64,000 nucleotides of DNA from Flammeovirga sp. SJP92 (GCF_001583495.1 NZ_LQAQ01000123.1:48042-112041); one strand, 5' to 3'. Positions 1 to 10,828 are shown, counted from the first letter of the stretch. Notes: generated from the letters alone by a model not told the origin. Program-made: numbers and translations.

Positions 1-1397
1 TCAATAGAGAAAACAGAATTACGAAGGTTGGCAGGGTGGAAAGATGAACTGTCCCATAAACGTTTTTCAAGTAAGTGGGCTTTATCGATGGGAATGGCCA
101 AGGAACGAAGCGGATAACCTACACCAAAAATTAATTGATTGTTCCATTCCTCAATGTCATACACCATATTTTGCCCTCTTACACCATTGGCTACATTGAT
201 TTTTTTGAATTCCGTTGAATTAGGTTCCAAATAATTTAAGCCATCTCCTTCAGTACCTACCCAAAGCCTTCCATAAGAGTCTTCAAAAACAGATCTCACT
301 TTATTATACGATAAACTGCTTTGGTCTCTCTCTTTTTTAATGTGTTGGAACTTCTTTCTTTTCGGGTTGTACTTTTTTATACCGCCACCGTTGGTACCAA
401 TCCAAACAATACCCGTTTTGTCTTCATAAATAGTGTGGATGATATTGGTATTTAGGTATTCATCTTTGTCATAATGCTCCAAAACCACAAGGTTCTCTTT
501 TGGTTTGTTGAATTTCATTCTGAAAAGACCTTGTCTTGTACCTGCCCATATATTATTGTGATTATCACATAACAAAACATCGCTACGCAATTCAGATAAT
601 TTTTTGAAATGAAAATCTTCTGGGTTGTCACCATCTCTTGTGACCTCATAGATGCCATTATAGTAGGCAATGATCAGAGCATTATCACTTTCAGAAAAAC
701 ACAAAATACCATTATTCTTACTTGCTGTATTAGGGTAGCTTTTAAAAGTACCATAGTCTTTAGTACCTGTAGGAGGGATAAACTTCTGTAAACCTTTCAG
801 TGTTCCAATCCACATTGTACCTTCAGCATCTATGTAAATATCACGAATATGATCCTCTAAAAGACTCTCTTTGTTGTGTGGATTCGCCTGATATTTATTG
901 ACTTCAATCTGATCTTGATTTAAATATTTTTTCTGAACGCAGTTCAATCCTTTAGAATTACCAAACCACAGGTTACCCTGAGCATCCAGTACCATTCTGT
1001 TCGCATTATTTTTAGTAAATAGCTTTGGCGTTTCTTTAGAGTTCATGAAAGATGTAAATTCTTCTGTCTCTACGTTGAACCTGCAAATACCTGCATCGGC
1101 CGTTCCTAGCCATAAATTGCCAAAATGATCTTCAACAATTCTATTAATGATATTGGAGGGGATATTATGGGTGTTTTTTCTATAATCTTTGAATTCATAC
1201 CCATCAAAACTACTGAAACCATCATTAGTACCAATCCATAGTAAACCCTGACTGTCTTGATAAAGGCAATTAATATCATTTTGCGACAATCCATGTCGGG
1301 TGGTGTAATGATTGAAGATTAAATCTTTAGTGTCAGCATAACAGGTTACGCTCAGCAATAAAAATGCGAAGAGTAAATGGTGTAGTAATAATTTCAT
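1..1397 (-). CDS. Two-component-type beta-propeller sensor/regulator, N-terminal part (runs off the left edge)
   Basis: The reading frame opens at an ATG at 1395-1397 and stays open to base 1, so at least 465 residues are present and the C-terminus is outside the window. It begins with a signal peptide (MKLLLHHLLFAFLLLSVTCYA) followed by repeats of the periplasmic propeller type, for example HGLSQNDINCLYQDSQGLLW then IGTNDGFSSFDGYEF and LWLGTADAG. Proteins with this start are hybrid two-component systems or related one-protein regulators that bind oligosaccharides in the periplasm and switch on a neighbouring polysaccharide locus; which output domain this one has cannot be seen. It lies downstream of, and in the same direction as, the sulfatase at 1681, and near the SusC/D operon, which fits local control of that locus (inference). 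Confidence 0.85.
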   Translation of the reverse strand, partial: MKLLLHHLLFAFLLLSVTCYADTKDLIFNHYTTRHGLSQNDINCLYQDSQGLLWIGTNDGFSSFDGYEFKDYRKNTHNIPSNIINRIVEDHFGNLWLGTADAGICRFNVETEEFTSFMNSKETPKLFTKNNANRMVLDAQGNLWFGNSKGLNCVQKKYLNQDQIEVNKYQANPHNKESLLEDHIRDIYIDAEGTMWIGTLKGLQKFIPPTGTKDYGTFKSYPNTASKNNGILCFSESDNALIIAYYNGIYEVTRDGDNPEDFHFKKLSELRSDVLLCDNHNNIWAGTRQGLFRMKFNKPKENLVVLEHYDKDEYLNTNIIHTIYEDKTGIVWIGTNGGGIKKYNPKRKKFQHIKKERDQSSLSYNKVRSVFEDSYGRLWVGTEGDGLNYLEPNSTEFKKINVANGVRGQNMVYDIEEWNNQLIFGVGYPLRSLAIPIDKAHLLEKRLWDSSSFHPANLRNSVFSI

Positions 1398-1578
1398 CCT
1401 ATAAATTCAATTTCATTAAAAAAGTATCTCTATCACCGAGATGTGTCGTTCTGTTAGTGCAATAAGGGGACTTTAGGAGTTCCTCCCCCTTAAAATGAAT
1501 ATCAAATAAGCTACTTAAACTGTTTTTTGCAAAAATACCCCACTTTATTTGTTGCAAAACCCTCTCTTTTGGTAAATT

Positions 1579-1629
1579 AAAAAACACCCCGCTTCCTTAA
1601 ACTGCATAATTTAAGAAAGGGGGTGTTTT
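1579..1629 (-). terminator. Rho-independent terminator after the sulfatase gene
   Basis: A long hairpin pairs AAAACACCCC with GGGGGTGTTTT and continues through CTTNCTTAA/TTAAGNAAG. On the minus strand the stem is followed by TTTTTT, so it ends the sulfatase transcript before the propeller-sensor gene, which should therefore have its own promoter in 1398-1578. Confidence 0.75.
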
Positions 1630-1680
1630 GAATTTGTTGAAACAAATAATTTAAATTCAGTAGAAAATTATAGAGTTTGA

Positions 1681-3525
1681 TTATAGATTGTCATCCAAAT
1701 TCAGCTTGTAATCATGAGCACCTTCGGCAAAGTTACTTTTGTAAACATCTGTGCCTGTTCCCCATTTTTTCCAGTTTACTTCCACTCGGTTATCCCCAAT
1801 TACAATATTGATTAATTTCTCTTTCATTTGCTGTGCAATCTTCTGATATTTTTTATTGAAGGCAAGGTTATTAACCTCGTTGGGATCCTTCTTCATATCG
1901 TATAAACAAGGGTCTAAATCTTTATAGCTGGCTGTAGTGGCCCATTCCATATCTTTACCTCTTACCTTGTTAGGCCTTGTTTGAATAGAGAACATAAAAC
2001 GTTCAGTTCTGATAAATGCTCTTGGGCCAGTAACAGCGTGGCTTTCCCCAATGATATAATCTCTTTTTGGAGCTTCCTCAGCTACAACTTTCGCCATATC
2101 CAACCCGTCAAGATAATTGAATTCATCACTATTAATAGCAGCACCTCCCGCTGCCAAGATCGTCGGCGCTACGTCTACAAACTCAGTGAAATCTCTTACC
2201 ACTTTTCCTTTAGGGAATTTCTTTTTGTCAGAAGATACAACTATGATAGGGTTGTGTACATCAATGTCCCATGGAGAGAACTTAGACACAGAACCATGCT
2301 CATTCAGTTTCCAACCGTGATCACCACATACATAAACGATCAACCATTCTTGATTTTTGCTTTCGCTGTATTCAATAAAAGCATCAACAGCTTCACCAAT
2401 CAATCGGTCACCATAAGCACAGAAAGCATAATAATCCTGTACCATCTTTAGTTTTTCCTCTTTTGTGAAATGATCCGAATACCCTCTTCCTACTTGTTTT
2501 TTAAGCTGTTTAGGCATCTTATCCATTTCATTTGGATCTAATTCAGGAATATCATAATCATACTTCTGGAAACGCTCTCTATAATCTTTTGGAGGTAAAA
2601 CAGGTGTATGAGGAAAATCAAAACCGATATGGCAGAAAAGAGGTTTTGAATCATCAATACCATCAAATGTTCTGCTACCTATAGTATAAGTTGGTTCCTT
2701 GTTTTCTAAATATTCTTTGAAGATACTAGCATAGTAACCGTCACGAGTTTTTCCAGCAGGCTGTGAACTTACACCCGAAAGAATACCGCCAGAGAAAGGA
2801 GTTTGAGGTCCTTTTTTCTCATTATAATGTCTTAAGAGATCATATTTATCATAAGCTTTTTGAGCAGAACCTTTATATTCTGGCTTCATTGCTTCGAGCT
2901 CTTTAGAAATGTAGATTTTGTCACCATTTTCATCCACAAAGAATTCTAAGTTTTTGATAGGTTTTTCTAACTTTTCACCTTCTACTTTAGCGGCCCATTC
3001 TTTACCATAATCCGTAAAACCATCTTTATGTAATTGTTTGAAGTCAATATCAGTTTCATAGATCTTATGGCCTTTTGTTTTACCATTTTTCATCAATTCT
3101 TTGATTCTAACCCCAAGCTTACCAATATGTACCGTTTGATACCCCAAAGCTTTCATTTGCTCTGGCAAAGTAGGTTTGAAATGTTCTAAAGAGTTATTAT
3201 AATATTCAAATTCATATACTCCCGAACGGAAAGGATACCTTCCTAAATGCATTGATGTTCTAGAAGGAGCACAACCTGCTGCCTGACAGTAGGTGTTGAT
3301 AAAAGTAGTTCCCATTGAAGCCAAACGGTCCACATTTGGAGATTCAACATACCCTAACTTACTGTTTTTCTTACCTGTAAGCATTTTGTTGAAAGCCTGC
3401 ACAGAGTCGTGTCTTTGGTCATCAGTCAAAAGCCAAAGGACGTTGGGCTTTTTTTGTTGTGCCATGGCTAAGTTGCCAAAACACAAGCAGAGAACCATGA
3501 AAGAGTAAAAAGCTGTCTTTTTCAT
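1681..3525 (-). CDS. Exported formylglycine sulfatase, iduronate-2-sulfatase-like (S1 family)
   Basis: A 614-residue protein with a signal peptide ending near MAQQ. Residues 27-36 ([10 protein letters not shown]) give the two metal-binding Asp at 35-36. The active-site motif is C85-A-P-S-R89, a good C-x-P-S-R signature in which Cys is oxidised to formylglycine. Further on there are [12 protein letters not shown] and [12 protein letters not shown], the latter typical of the iduronate-2-sulfatase branch. It should remove sulfate esters from an imported or surface-bound polysaccharide. The substrate is not determined by sequence; the neighbouring SusC/D pair and the agarase-type genes in the window make a sulfated algal glycan likely. 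It is transcribed divergently from the SusC gene at 4122, with 596 bases between. Confidence 0.9.
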   Translation of the reverse strand: MKKTAFYSFMVLCLCFGNLAMAQQKKPNVLWLLTDDQRHDSVQAFNKMLTGKKNSKLGYVESPNVDRLASMGTTFINTYCQAAGCAPSRTSMHLGRYPFRSGVYEFEYYNNSLEHFKPTLPEQMKALGYQTVHIGKLGVRIKELMKNGKTKGHKIYETDIDFKQLHKDGFTDYGKEWAAKVEGEKLEKPIKNLEFFVDENGDKIYISKELEAMKPEYKGSAQKAYDKYDLLRHYNEKKGPQTPFSGGILSGVSSQPAGKTRDGYYASIFKEYLENKEPTYTIGSRTFDGIDDSKPLFCHIGFDFPHTPVLPPKDYRERFQKYDYDIPELDPNEMDKMPKQLKKQVGRGYSDHFTKEEKLKMVQDYYAFCAYGDRLIGEAVDAFIEYSESKNQEWLIVYVCGDHGWKLNEHGSVSKFSPWDIDVHNPIIVVSSDKKKFPKGKVVRDFTEFVDVAPTILAAGGAAINSDEFNYLDGLDMAKVVAEEAPKRDYIIGESHAVTGPRAFIRTERFMFSIQTRPNKVRGKDMEWATTASYKDLDPCLYDMKKDPNEVNNLAFNKKYQKIAQQMKEKLINIVIGDNRVEVNWKKWGTGTDVYKSNFAEGAHDYKLNLDDNL

Positions 3526-4121
3526 TTCATTGTTAAGTTTTAAAAAAGTGAACTGTACAAATCAACAGATGATGAAGTAGTCACATCTTATACCATTAAG
3601 TATTAAGACCTTAATAAAGATAGTTCATGTATTGATTTGCTTGAGTACCGTAGTCACGTACTCTTTATATTTAATGAAAGCAAGTTAGATTACTTAATTC
3701 AGATCCTTAGCCAAAAATAAAGTATAAGTAGTGGGGGATATTGGAAGGGGGGAATTTAAATGTTAGAGAACCTTAAAAAAAAATTAATGTAAATAAATGT
3801 TTTTTTTACGAATAATCACCTAATTTTGATAGAGATAGAAGGGGTAGTTCTTTTTTCAATTTACCATTTTTTAACTAGATGATCTCTCCCCCTATTTTTT
3901 AAACGTAAAATACGCACTTTTATATGAAAATGATTACTACAAGCACGTTTTTGAAGAGTATAACTATCCGTAAGTTGCTGTATAGTGAGGTTCTTTTAAA
4001 AGGGTATGATTTATTATGATAATCCCCTCATTCCTCTAAAATCCTTTAAATACAGATTTATTTATCCCCCTATTTATGAACAATTTGTTTTAAAGAATTT
4101 TAAAAGACCAAACTAATTTTG
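3526..4121. promoter_or_regulatory. Divergent control region between sulfatase and SusC, with G5/C5 tracts
   Basis: No gene is seen here. The stretch is A+T rich but holds unusual runs of C or G: GTGGGGGATATT at 3731, GGAAGGGGGGAATTT at 3743, CTCCCCCTATTT at 3884 and ATCCCCCTATTT at 4064. The shared core is A(A/T)(A/G)GGGGG on one strand or the other. Similar tracts occur before the agarase genes (53449, 53510) and before the propeller sensor (1485). They may be operators for a locus regulator; this is inference. TAATTTTG at 4114-4121 fits the Bacteroidota -7 box but touches the annotated SusC ATG and lacks a TTTG at the usual distance. Confidence 0.45.
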
Positions 4122-7100
4122 ATGTATGAAATGAATGTTCAACTTATTACACAAAAGCAGACTATGTGGAAATGTGTTAAACTGTCGTTTAGTCTCCATA
4201 AGGTATTGATCTTATTTCTTATGGTAGGTGCTATGCTTTCAGTAGAGGCTTATGGCCAGAAAAAGAAAAATGTTATTACAGGTAAAGTTTTAGATGAAAA
4301 TGGATATCCTTTGCCTGGAGTAAATGTCGTTATTGAGGGAACAACACAAGGTAGTGTGACCAACTTTGAAGGAATTTATAAACTTATTGTTCCAAACAAG
4401 CAAACAGTTTTAAGATTCTCTTCAATTGGCTATCGCGACCAACCAATCAAAGTAGGAGATCGCATTGTGATCAATGTCAACATGGAATTGGATGTGAAAG
4501 CATTGGATGAAATTGTTGTAATTGGTTATGGTGAGCAAAAGAAAAAGGAAGTAACCGGAGCCGTAGGAAGAATGGACGGCGAGGAATTACTTAAAAATGC
4601 CACTTCTGACATGGCAAGTGCCTTGCAAGGGCAGATTGCTGGTGTAAACGTTCAGGCTTCATCAGGTCAGCCAGGTGCGGCGGCCAATATTATGATTCGT
4701 GGTCTGAGTTCAGTGACCGGTTCTAGTACACCTTTATATGTTGTGGATGGTGTTCCGTTTGACGGCGATCCGGGATTATCACCCAATGAAATTGAAACAA
4801 TTGACGTATTAAAAGATGCGGCTTCTGCAGCGGTATACGGTACAAGAGGTGCAGCAGGTGTAATCCTTATCACAACTAAACAAGGTGAAGAAGGACAAAT
4901 GAAAATCAACTTTGATGGCTACTATGGTATTCAAAAAATTACTTCGGGTGTTCATACTATGAACTTTGAAGAATACATGTACGCTGAAAATCTTAAGTTG
5001 AGAAACTTATTTCCAGATAACAGTAAGGAAAACTTCTGGACACCTCTTCAAGAAAATGCATCTTCTTTTACAAGAGATACTAATATGTCTGATGTCATTT
5101 TGATTGATAATGCACCAGTTCAAAACTACAGCTTAACGGCAACAGGTGGTCAAAAAGGATTCAGATATAATATTACAGGTAACTATTTTTCTCAAGATGG
5201 TTCTGTAATTAACTCTGGTTTTGAACGATTGAGTATACGTTCAAACTCGGTGTATAAGAAGAAGAAATTTACTTTTTCAACAAACTTTTCTTTGAAAAGA
5301 GAAGAGAGAAAATATGTTCCAGTTACTTTATTAACAGATGCCTATAGATACAAACCTTACCAACAAGAAATCGACCCGAACGAAACAACTACAAATATTG
5401 ACGATGACAATGACAACAACGTTCAAAATTTAGCTTTTATTCAAACTAGGTTACAACGTGATGATTCAAGTGTTTCTAATCAAGCGAACTACAACTTCAA
5501 GTTGGATTATGCTGTGATGAAAGGCTTAAAATTGTCGACTCGTTTTGGTGGTAGTGTGACGGAAGATACTCGTACTTTAATTGAGCCAATTATTCAAGCT
5601 TACAACAGACAAGGTGAATTGGTATCGATCAATAACTACAGATCAGGTGTAAGACAGACAAGTGGCAGTAGAGATAACTGGTCTTGGGAATCTACGGCAA
5701 ATTATACGAAACAGATCAAAGGCCACAACTTTAAATTATTAGGTGTGTTCTCTTTAGAAAGCTATAATTACAACTCTTTCTTTGGATCTAGAAAAGATTT
5801 GATCAGTAATGAGGTAACTGTGATTGATGGTGCAACTTCTGATAACTTGGCAGGCAACCAAACAGGCTACTTGCAAAACAGAACGAACAACTTAGTGGGT
5901 ATGTTAGGTAGATTCCAATACAACTACAAAGGACGTTACTTATTGAGTGCATCAGTGAGAAGAGATGGTTCATCTAGATTTGCAGAAGATTATCGTTGGG
6001 GTCTTTTCCCATCCGTTTCAGTAGGTTGGAACGTAGCGGAGGAGAAGTTCTGGCAAAATAGTGTTGGTGAAACTGTAAACACTTTCAAGTTTAGAGGTTC
6101 TTATGGTACTACAGGTAACCAAAACTTCTTAGATTACAGCAATGTAGCCAATATCACATTATACAAAGATGCAGTATTTGGTACAGGTGGCACAGAAAAC
6201 TTAAGTTCAGGTGCTTCTCAAGTGGACTTTGCCAACGCAAATATCCAATGGGAAACTACAGTACAAACTAACATTGGTGTTGATTTAGGATTCTTCGATA
6301 ACAAATTGACAGTAACTGCAGATGTTTATAATACTGACAAGGAAGACATGTTATTCCCAGTATTGATCCCTTCATCTACAGGTGGTGGTTTAACGCCTCA
6401 AGTAGTATTGAACGTGGGTAATATGAACAACAAGGGTATGGAATTTTCTGCCAATTATAAGCATGTAAGTAAGAAAGGATTCAGCTGGAACGTAGGTGCA
6501 ACTTATTCTAAAAACCAGAATAAGATCACTAAAATGGCCGGTACGAACAAAGAGTCTTACATGAAAGGTAGTGAAGCGATCACACTTGGTAGTAATCATG
6601 CTGATAAATTGTCTGTCTTGAAAGAAGGTTATGAAGCAGGCGCTTTCTTCTTGATTCAATCAGATGGAATTTTAAGAACACAACAGGAAGTTGATGAGTA
6701 CAACGAGAAGTTCAATGTAGGTGCCAAGTTAGGTGATTTACGTTTAGTAGATCAACCAACAGTTGATACTACAGGAGATGGCATTCCTGACTCTGGTGAT
6801 GGTATCATTGATGACCAAGATAGAGTGTATATGGGTAGTGGTATGCCTGACTACGAGCTAGGTTTGAACTTAGGTGGTTCTTTTAAAGGATTTGACCTTT
6901 CAGTACAATTCTATGCGGCAATTGGTGGTGAAGTAATCAACGGTAATAAGGCTTATGCATATCAGCAAGGTGTTCATAAAGACATGGTATACCAATGGTC
7001 TGAAGCTAACTTTGATTCCAACATTCCAGCAAATAGAGGTGGTAATCACGCCAACTATAGAGGTCGTAATGATATCTACTTAGAGGATGGTTCATTTGTT

Positions 7101-7328
7101 CGTTTACGTAACGTAACATTAGGTTACCAGCTTCCAAATACACTAACAAAGAAAATGGGAATCAATAAATTGAGATTCTATGCAACTGCTATCAATCCAT
7201 TGACATTTACAAATTACACAGGTTATGATCCTGAAGTAGGTAACAATGGTTTGAGTACAAGAGGTATTGACAAAGGTACTTACCCTGTAACTGCTTCGTA
7301 TCGTTTCGGTTTACAATTTGGATTCTAA
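4122..7328 (+). CDS. SusC/RagA-family TonB-linked outer-membrane transporter
   Basis: About 1068 residues, the usual SusC length. After a signal peptide (VLILFLMVGAMLSVEAYGQ) comes a carboxypeptidase-regulatory-like domain (VITGKVLDENGYPLPGVNVV), then a TonB box/plug region with the SusC signature ending in YGTRGAAGVILITTK, and a long beta-barrel ending in Phe (FGLQFGF). It imports oligosaccharides across the outer membrane with the SusD lipoprotein 14 bases downstream. The start is uncertain: a TTG at 4119 is unlikely, ATG 4122 is used here, and ATG 4131 or 4164 would also leave a complete signal peptide. Confidence 0.93.
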   Translation: MYEMNVQLITQKQTMWKCVKLSFSLHKVLILFLMVGAMLSVEAYGQKKKNVITGKVLDENGYPLPGVNVVIEGTTQGSVTNFEGIYKLIVPNKQTVLRFSSIGYRDQPIKVGDRIVINVNMELDVKALDEIVVIGYGEQKKKEVTGAVGRMDGEELLKNATSDMASALQGQIAGVNVQASSGQPGAAANIMIRGLSSVTGSSTPLYVVDGVPFDGDPGLSPNEIETIDVLKDAASAAVYGTRGAAGVILITTKQGEEGQMKINFDGYYGIQKITSGVHTMNFEEYMYAENLKLRNLFPDNSKENFWTPLQENASSFTRDTNMSDVILIDNAPVQNYSLTATGGQKGFRYNITGNYFSQDGSVINSGFERLSIRSNSVYKKKKFTFSTNFSLKREERKYVPVTLLTDAYRYKPYQQEIDPNETTTNIDDDNDNNVQNLAFIQTRLQRDDSSVSNQANYNFKLDYAVMKGLKLSTRFGGSVTEDTRTLIEPIIQAYNRQGELVSINNYRSGVRQTSGSRDNWSWESTANYTKQIKGHNFKLLGVFSLESYNYNSFFGSRKDLISNEVTVIDGATSDNLAGNQTGYLQNRTNNLVGMLGRFQYNYKGRYLLSASVRRDGSSRFAEDYRWGLFPSVSVGWNVAEEKFWQNSVGETVNTFKFRGSYGTTGNQNFLDYSNVANITLYKDAVFGTGGTENLSSGASQVDFANANIQWETTVQTNIGVDLGFFDNKLTVTADVYNTDKEDMLFPVLIPSSTGGGLTPQVVLNVGNMNNKGMEFSANYKHVSKKGFSWNVGATYSKNQNKITKMAGTNKESYMKGSEAITLGSNHADKLSVLKEGYEAGAFFLIQSDGILRTQQEVDEYNEKFNVGAKLGDLRLVDQPTVDTTGDGIPDSGDGIIDDQDRVYMGSGMPDYELGLNLGGSFKGFDLSVQFYAAIGGEVINGNKAYAYQQGVHKDMVYQWSEANFDSNIPANRGGNHANYRGRNDIYLEDGSFVRLRNVTLGYQLPNTLTKKMGINKLRFYATAINPLTFTNYTGYDPEVGNNGLSTRGIDKGTYPVTASYRFGLQFGF

Positions 7329-7342
7329 TCAGTATTAAAGCA

Positions 7343-9124
7343 ATGAAAAATAAATTATATAAAGTTATATTAGGTGGCTTGTTGGCCTCAACAATGTGGT
7401 CTTGCTCAAGCTTTTTGGAAGAGAAAAACCCTAATGCACTAAACTCAGACGACTTCGGCAGTAATCCTGAACAATTGAATTCAAGTCTAACTGCAGTTTA
7501 CAGTACTTTCAAAGAGAAAAACTTATTGGCAATTTCCAATGAGGTAAGACGAGATGACATGTGTTTTGTGGGAACACAGGTTGCTCCTCTAACAGGTGAT
7601 GAATTCTATCATAAGACGTACAACTCTTCAACGGGTATTATTGCAGAAAGATGGGCACGTATTTATAAAGGTATTTTTAGAACGAACCAAGTAATTGCGA
7701 ATTATTATAAAGTCTATCCAGAAGAAGAAGAGATGGATGCTAATGGTGAGGAAATTGTAATTACAGAAGAAAATACTCACCGTTATATACTAGCTCAAGC
7801 TCGTTTTTTTAGAGGTCTGTTCCACTTCTGGGCTTACAACTCTTTTAACGAAGGAAGAGTAGTGAAATACGATTTTGTTCCAACAGCAGAAGAGGATTTC
7901 TACCAAGCTCCTTTAGAGCCAGCAGAAATGAGAGAGTTCTTCAGAGGAGAATTAGAGTTTGCCATGAAAAATTTACCTATCTCTTGGGAGTCTCAGCATT
8001 TAGGTAGAGTAACAGCGGGTGCAGCTTCAGCACTTTTAGGTAAAAGTTACCTTTATGAAGGAGATTATGAAAACGCCGCACTTTATTTGAAAGATGTAAT
8101 TGATAATTATGGTTATGCATTGACTACTGATTTTCTTGATAACTTCAGAGAAGAAACAGAGTTTAATTCAGAGTCAATCTTAGAGATTAATTATTCAAGT
8201 AACTTCAATACAGAGTTTAATATCAATGATGATGCATCTACTTCCAATGATATCGTAAAATCATTTGTGACAAGAACATTTGGAGGTTGGGGTACATTAC
8301 AGCCATCTTATTGGTTGGCATTAGCGTACAAAACAGACCCAATGGATCCTACAGACGCAAGAAACTACTACGTAGATGAGGATGGTGTTGAAAAATTAAA
8401 GCCTTATTCTCTAAGAGCATCTAACTCAGTAGTGATGATTGATGATATTGTTCCTTACTATCAAAGCTTGCCTTATACTTACGGAAATGGACTTTTCAAT
8501 CAGAAACAAGCTTATTTCAAGAAGTATTCTAGATGGGAGACGAGAACTACTGAATTAGGAGATGACAATATTGCTCGTTCAGGTCTGAATATTACGGTCA
8601 TCCGTTTAGCTGATGTTTATTTAATGTATGCTGAAGCAATGATTAAAGGAGGTTCTGATGCGGCAGGAATTGCTGAGGCATTGAAATATATCAATAAAGT
8701 ACGTTACCGTTCAGCATTGGAATTGATTGGACCTTCATCAACAAGTGATTATGCAACATCTCAGCACAATGAGAAAACATATACAGCACAGGAATTAATG
8801 GAACACCTAATGTATGTTGAGCGTCCATTAGAATTATCAGTAGAAGGCAATTCAATCCGTTGGTTTGACTTGAGAAGATGGGGTGTTTTGGAAGAGCGTT
8901 TTGAAGATCTTGCACAACGTAAGTACCACGTGGATAAGTTTGTGACTCCAGACAATAAAAACATTTGGGCCTCAGTACTTTTTGAAGGTGACCATCCTGA
9001 TGAAGCGAAACAACACTTGAACAGAAATGAGTTCAGTACTTCTGCAACGAATTATATTAAGTCATTGCATGATTACTTCCCAATACCAAGTGTTGAGGCA
9101 GCGTCAAATCCATACCTTAATTAA
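7343..9124 (+). CDS. SusD/RagB-family surface glycan-binding lipoprotein
   Basis: 593 residues. A lipoprotein signal ends at Cys21 (STMWSCSSF). The SusD architecture is visible: an N-terminal helical region with LAQARFFRGLFHFWAYNSF, mid-protein TPR-like helices (GAASALLGKSYLYEGDYENA), and the C-terminal RLADVYLMYAEAM ... VERPLELSVEGNSIRWFDLRRWG block followed by a PIPSVEAASNPYLN end. It should cap the SusC barrel upstream, from which it is separated by only 14 bases, and hand glycan to it. The specific ligand is unknown. Confidence 0.93.
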   Translation: MKNKLYKVILGGLLASTMWSCSSFLEEKNPNALNSDDFGSNPEQLNSSLTAVYSTFKEKNLLAISNEVRRDDMCFVGTQVAPLTGDEFYHKTYNSSTGIIAERWARIYKGIFRTNQVIANYYKVYPEEEEMDANGEEIVITEENTHRYILAQARFFRGLFHFWAYNSFNEGRVVKYDFVPTAEEDFYQAPLEPAEMREFFRGELEFAMKNLPISWESQHLGRVTAGAASALLGKSYLYEGDYENAALYLKDVIDNYGYALTTDFLDNFREETEFNSESILEINYSSNFNTEFNINDDASTSNDIVKSFVTRTFGGWGTLQPSYWLALAYKTDPMDPTDARNYYVDEDGVEKLKPYSLRASNSVVMIDDIVPYYQSLPYTYGNGLFNQKQAYFKKYSRWETRTTELGDDNIARSGLNITVIRLADVYLMYAEAMIKGGSDAAGIAEALKYINKVRYRSALELIGPSSTSDYATSQHNEKTYTAQELMEHLMYVERPLELSVEGNSIRWFDLRRWGVLEERFEDLAQRKYHVDKFVTPDNKNIWASVLFEGDHPDEAKQHLNRNEFSTSATNYIKSLHDYFPIPSVEAASNPYLN

Positions 9125-9201
9125 TAATAAATAAGTACACAGGCAAGGCAAACCTATTTGTACTGTCTGTGTACTCATTACTTATCAATTTTTTGAAAGA
9201 A

Positions 9202-10803
9202 ATGAAAAGATTACAATATATAATAAGTGCGCTTACATTATTACTTTGCTTGAATGCATGTAGTAATAAAGAGTATGAAGAGCCTAATGAGTTCTCGGAT
9301 GCCATGTGGTACACGAGTATGTCTAACACTAACTTCAGCTACAATGACACAATGAAAGTAGGTTTAAACTCTTTTGTTGCATTTTCAGACTTGTCAAGAG
9401 GAGCAGTGGATCATGGTTGGACTATTCCAACAGGTGCCAACTTTTTAGAAGGTACAATTGAGAATACTGTTGTTGATTATACGCCATACATTGTCAACGA
9501 AGGAGAAACTTATTCTGAAGAAAAAACAATCAGTGTGTTATTTACAGAAGCATCCGGTAAGACTGCATCTGGTGAAGATTCTGTTTTTATTGTAAACCTT
9601 TACAACACATTTAGAGACTCTGTGTCTTTTGCAGGTATTGATACCATGGAGGCTGTTTTTGAAAATAACCTTTGGGTAATGGACAGAGATTTCTATGTGA
9701 AAGTATATGATACCATCACAGTTGAGATTGAGATTTATAGAGAGAATGGTGAGCAATTGGAGAATATCATGGATAGTACTACTACTTATGATATTGAATT
9801 CGGTGAGAAATTGATTTTCAAAGATGTGACAACAAAAGGTGAACCTGATGCACGTTTATGGAAAATTGGTGGTGAAGAGTTTAAAGATCAGGAAGTGGAG
9901 TACACAACAACGAAGTTGGGTAATCTAAGTGTAACTATGACTTCGAAAAGAGAAGATCAAAACTTGCCTAACACATCTAAGTTCTTCAATTTACCTGCTA
10001 AAATCAACGTGATTGCCTCTACAAAACCATTTGAGTTATCTGGTGAAGTAGAAGAGTTAGAAGATCAGACATTGAAACTAGCTTACAATGGTTTCTTCAA
10101 ATCATTTACAAGTGCGGCAGGTAAAGACGCATTCTCTGTAACTGTAAATGGCACAGACGCAACGATTTCTTCTGTGGTAAGAAATGAAAGTAACTTTGCT
10201 GAAATCAATATCAAATTGGATGAAACAATTTACAGCAACGATGAAGTGATTGTAACGTATAAAGGAGGTTTAGAAGCAACAGATGGTAGATCAAGCTCTG
10301 GATTCACAAAAACTGTACAGATGCACAAAACACTTCTTATTGAGCCTCACGTTCCTTCATTAGAAGGGGATCAATATGTTCCAGCTACTACAACAGTTGA
10401 TAATGCTGAAAACACAACATATGAAGAAAGAGTAGTAGATGGCCATAAAGTGATGTATATGGTAAAAACTTCTGGACCTCTTCAATTGGATGGTAAAGGC
10501 CTAAGATTTGACCTTAAAAATGGTGTTAAGTATAAGATTACTTTTAAGTTATGGTCAGAAGTTAATGCTAAAGGTTTCAAAATATTCCTTGCGGAAGATT
10601 CATGGTGGAGTGATCCAAATGTAGTCTTCAATACAAATGAGTTTGAAGGCAGACAATTAAATCAGTGGGAGGAATATGAGTTCGTTTATGAAAAAACAAC
10701 TGCTGATAAATTTGGGGCTTACTTTATTTTGCAGTTGGGCAACAACGGTCCATACAGCATCAGAGATTTAAGTCTTGAAGTTTACGATGATCGACCTGAA
10801 TAG
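9202..10803 (+). CDS. Surface lipoprotein of the SusCD operon, probable glycan-binding protein (SusE/F-like position)
   Basis: 533 residues from ATG 9202; an in-frame GTG at 9169 is upstream but the lipoprotein signal (LTLLLCLNACSN) fits the ATG start. After the Cys there is a PKD-like beta region up to about residue 130, a second Ig-like segment, then a SwmB-like module (FSVTVNGTDATISSV ... EVIVTYKGG), and a C-terminal jelly-roll-like segment (GLRFDLKNGVKYKITFKLW ... AYFILQLGNN) that resembles CBM4/9-type carbohydrate-binding folds. It follows SusD and precedes a terminator, the usual place for a surface glycan-binding protein. The binding role is inferred from position and fold. Confidence 0.75.
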   Translation: MKRLQYIISALTLLLCLNACSNKEYEEPNEFSDAMWYTSMSNTNFSYNDTMKVGLNSFVAFSDLSRGAVDHGWTIPTGANFLEGTIENTVVDYTPYIVNEGETYSEEKTISVLFTEASGKTASGEDSVFIVNLYNTFRDSVSFAGIDTMEAVFENNLWVMDRDFYVKVYDTITVEIEIYRENGEQLENIMDSTTTYDIEFGEKLIFKDVTTKGEPDARLWKIGGEEFKDQEVEYTTTKLGNLSVTMTSKREDQNLPNTSKFFNLPAKINVIASTKPFELSGEVEELEDQTLKLAYNGFFKSFTSAAGKDAFSVTVNGTDATISSVVRNESNFAEINIKLDETIYSNDEVIVTYKGGLEATDGRSSSGFTKTVQMHKTLLIEPHVPSLEGDQYVPATTTVDNAENTTYEERVVDGHKVMYMVKTSGPLQLDGKGLRFDLKNGVKYKITFKLWSEVNAKGFKIFLAEDSWWSDPNVVFNTNEFEGRQLNQWEEYEFVYEKTTADKFGAYFILQLGNNGPYSIRDLSLEVYDDRPE

Positions 10804-10828
10804 TTCTAGCCTGAACTTTGAATCATAA

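Noticed and set aside
1399..1587. 62-codon minus-strand open frame
   Set aside because: It overlaps the leader region of the propeller-sensor gene and the terminator; no family features.
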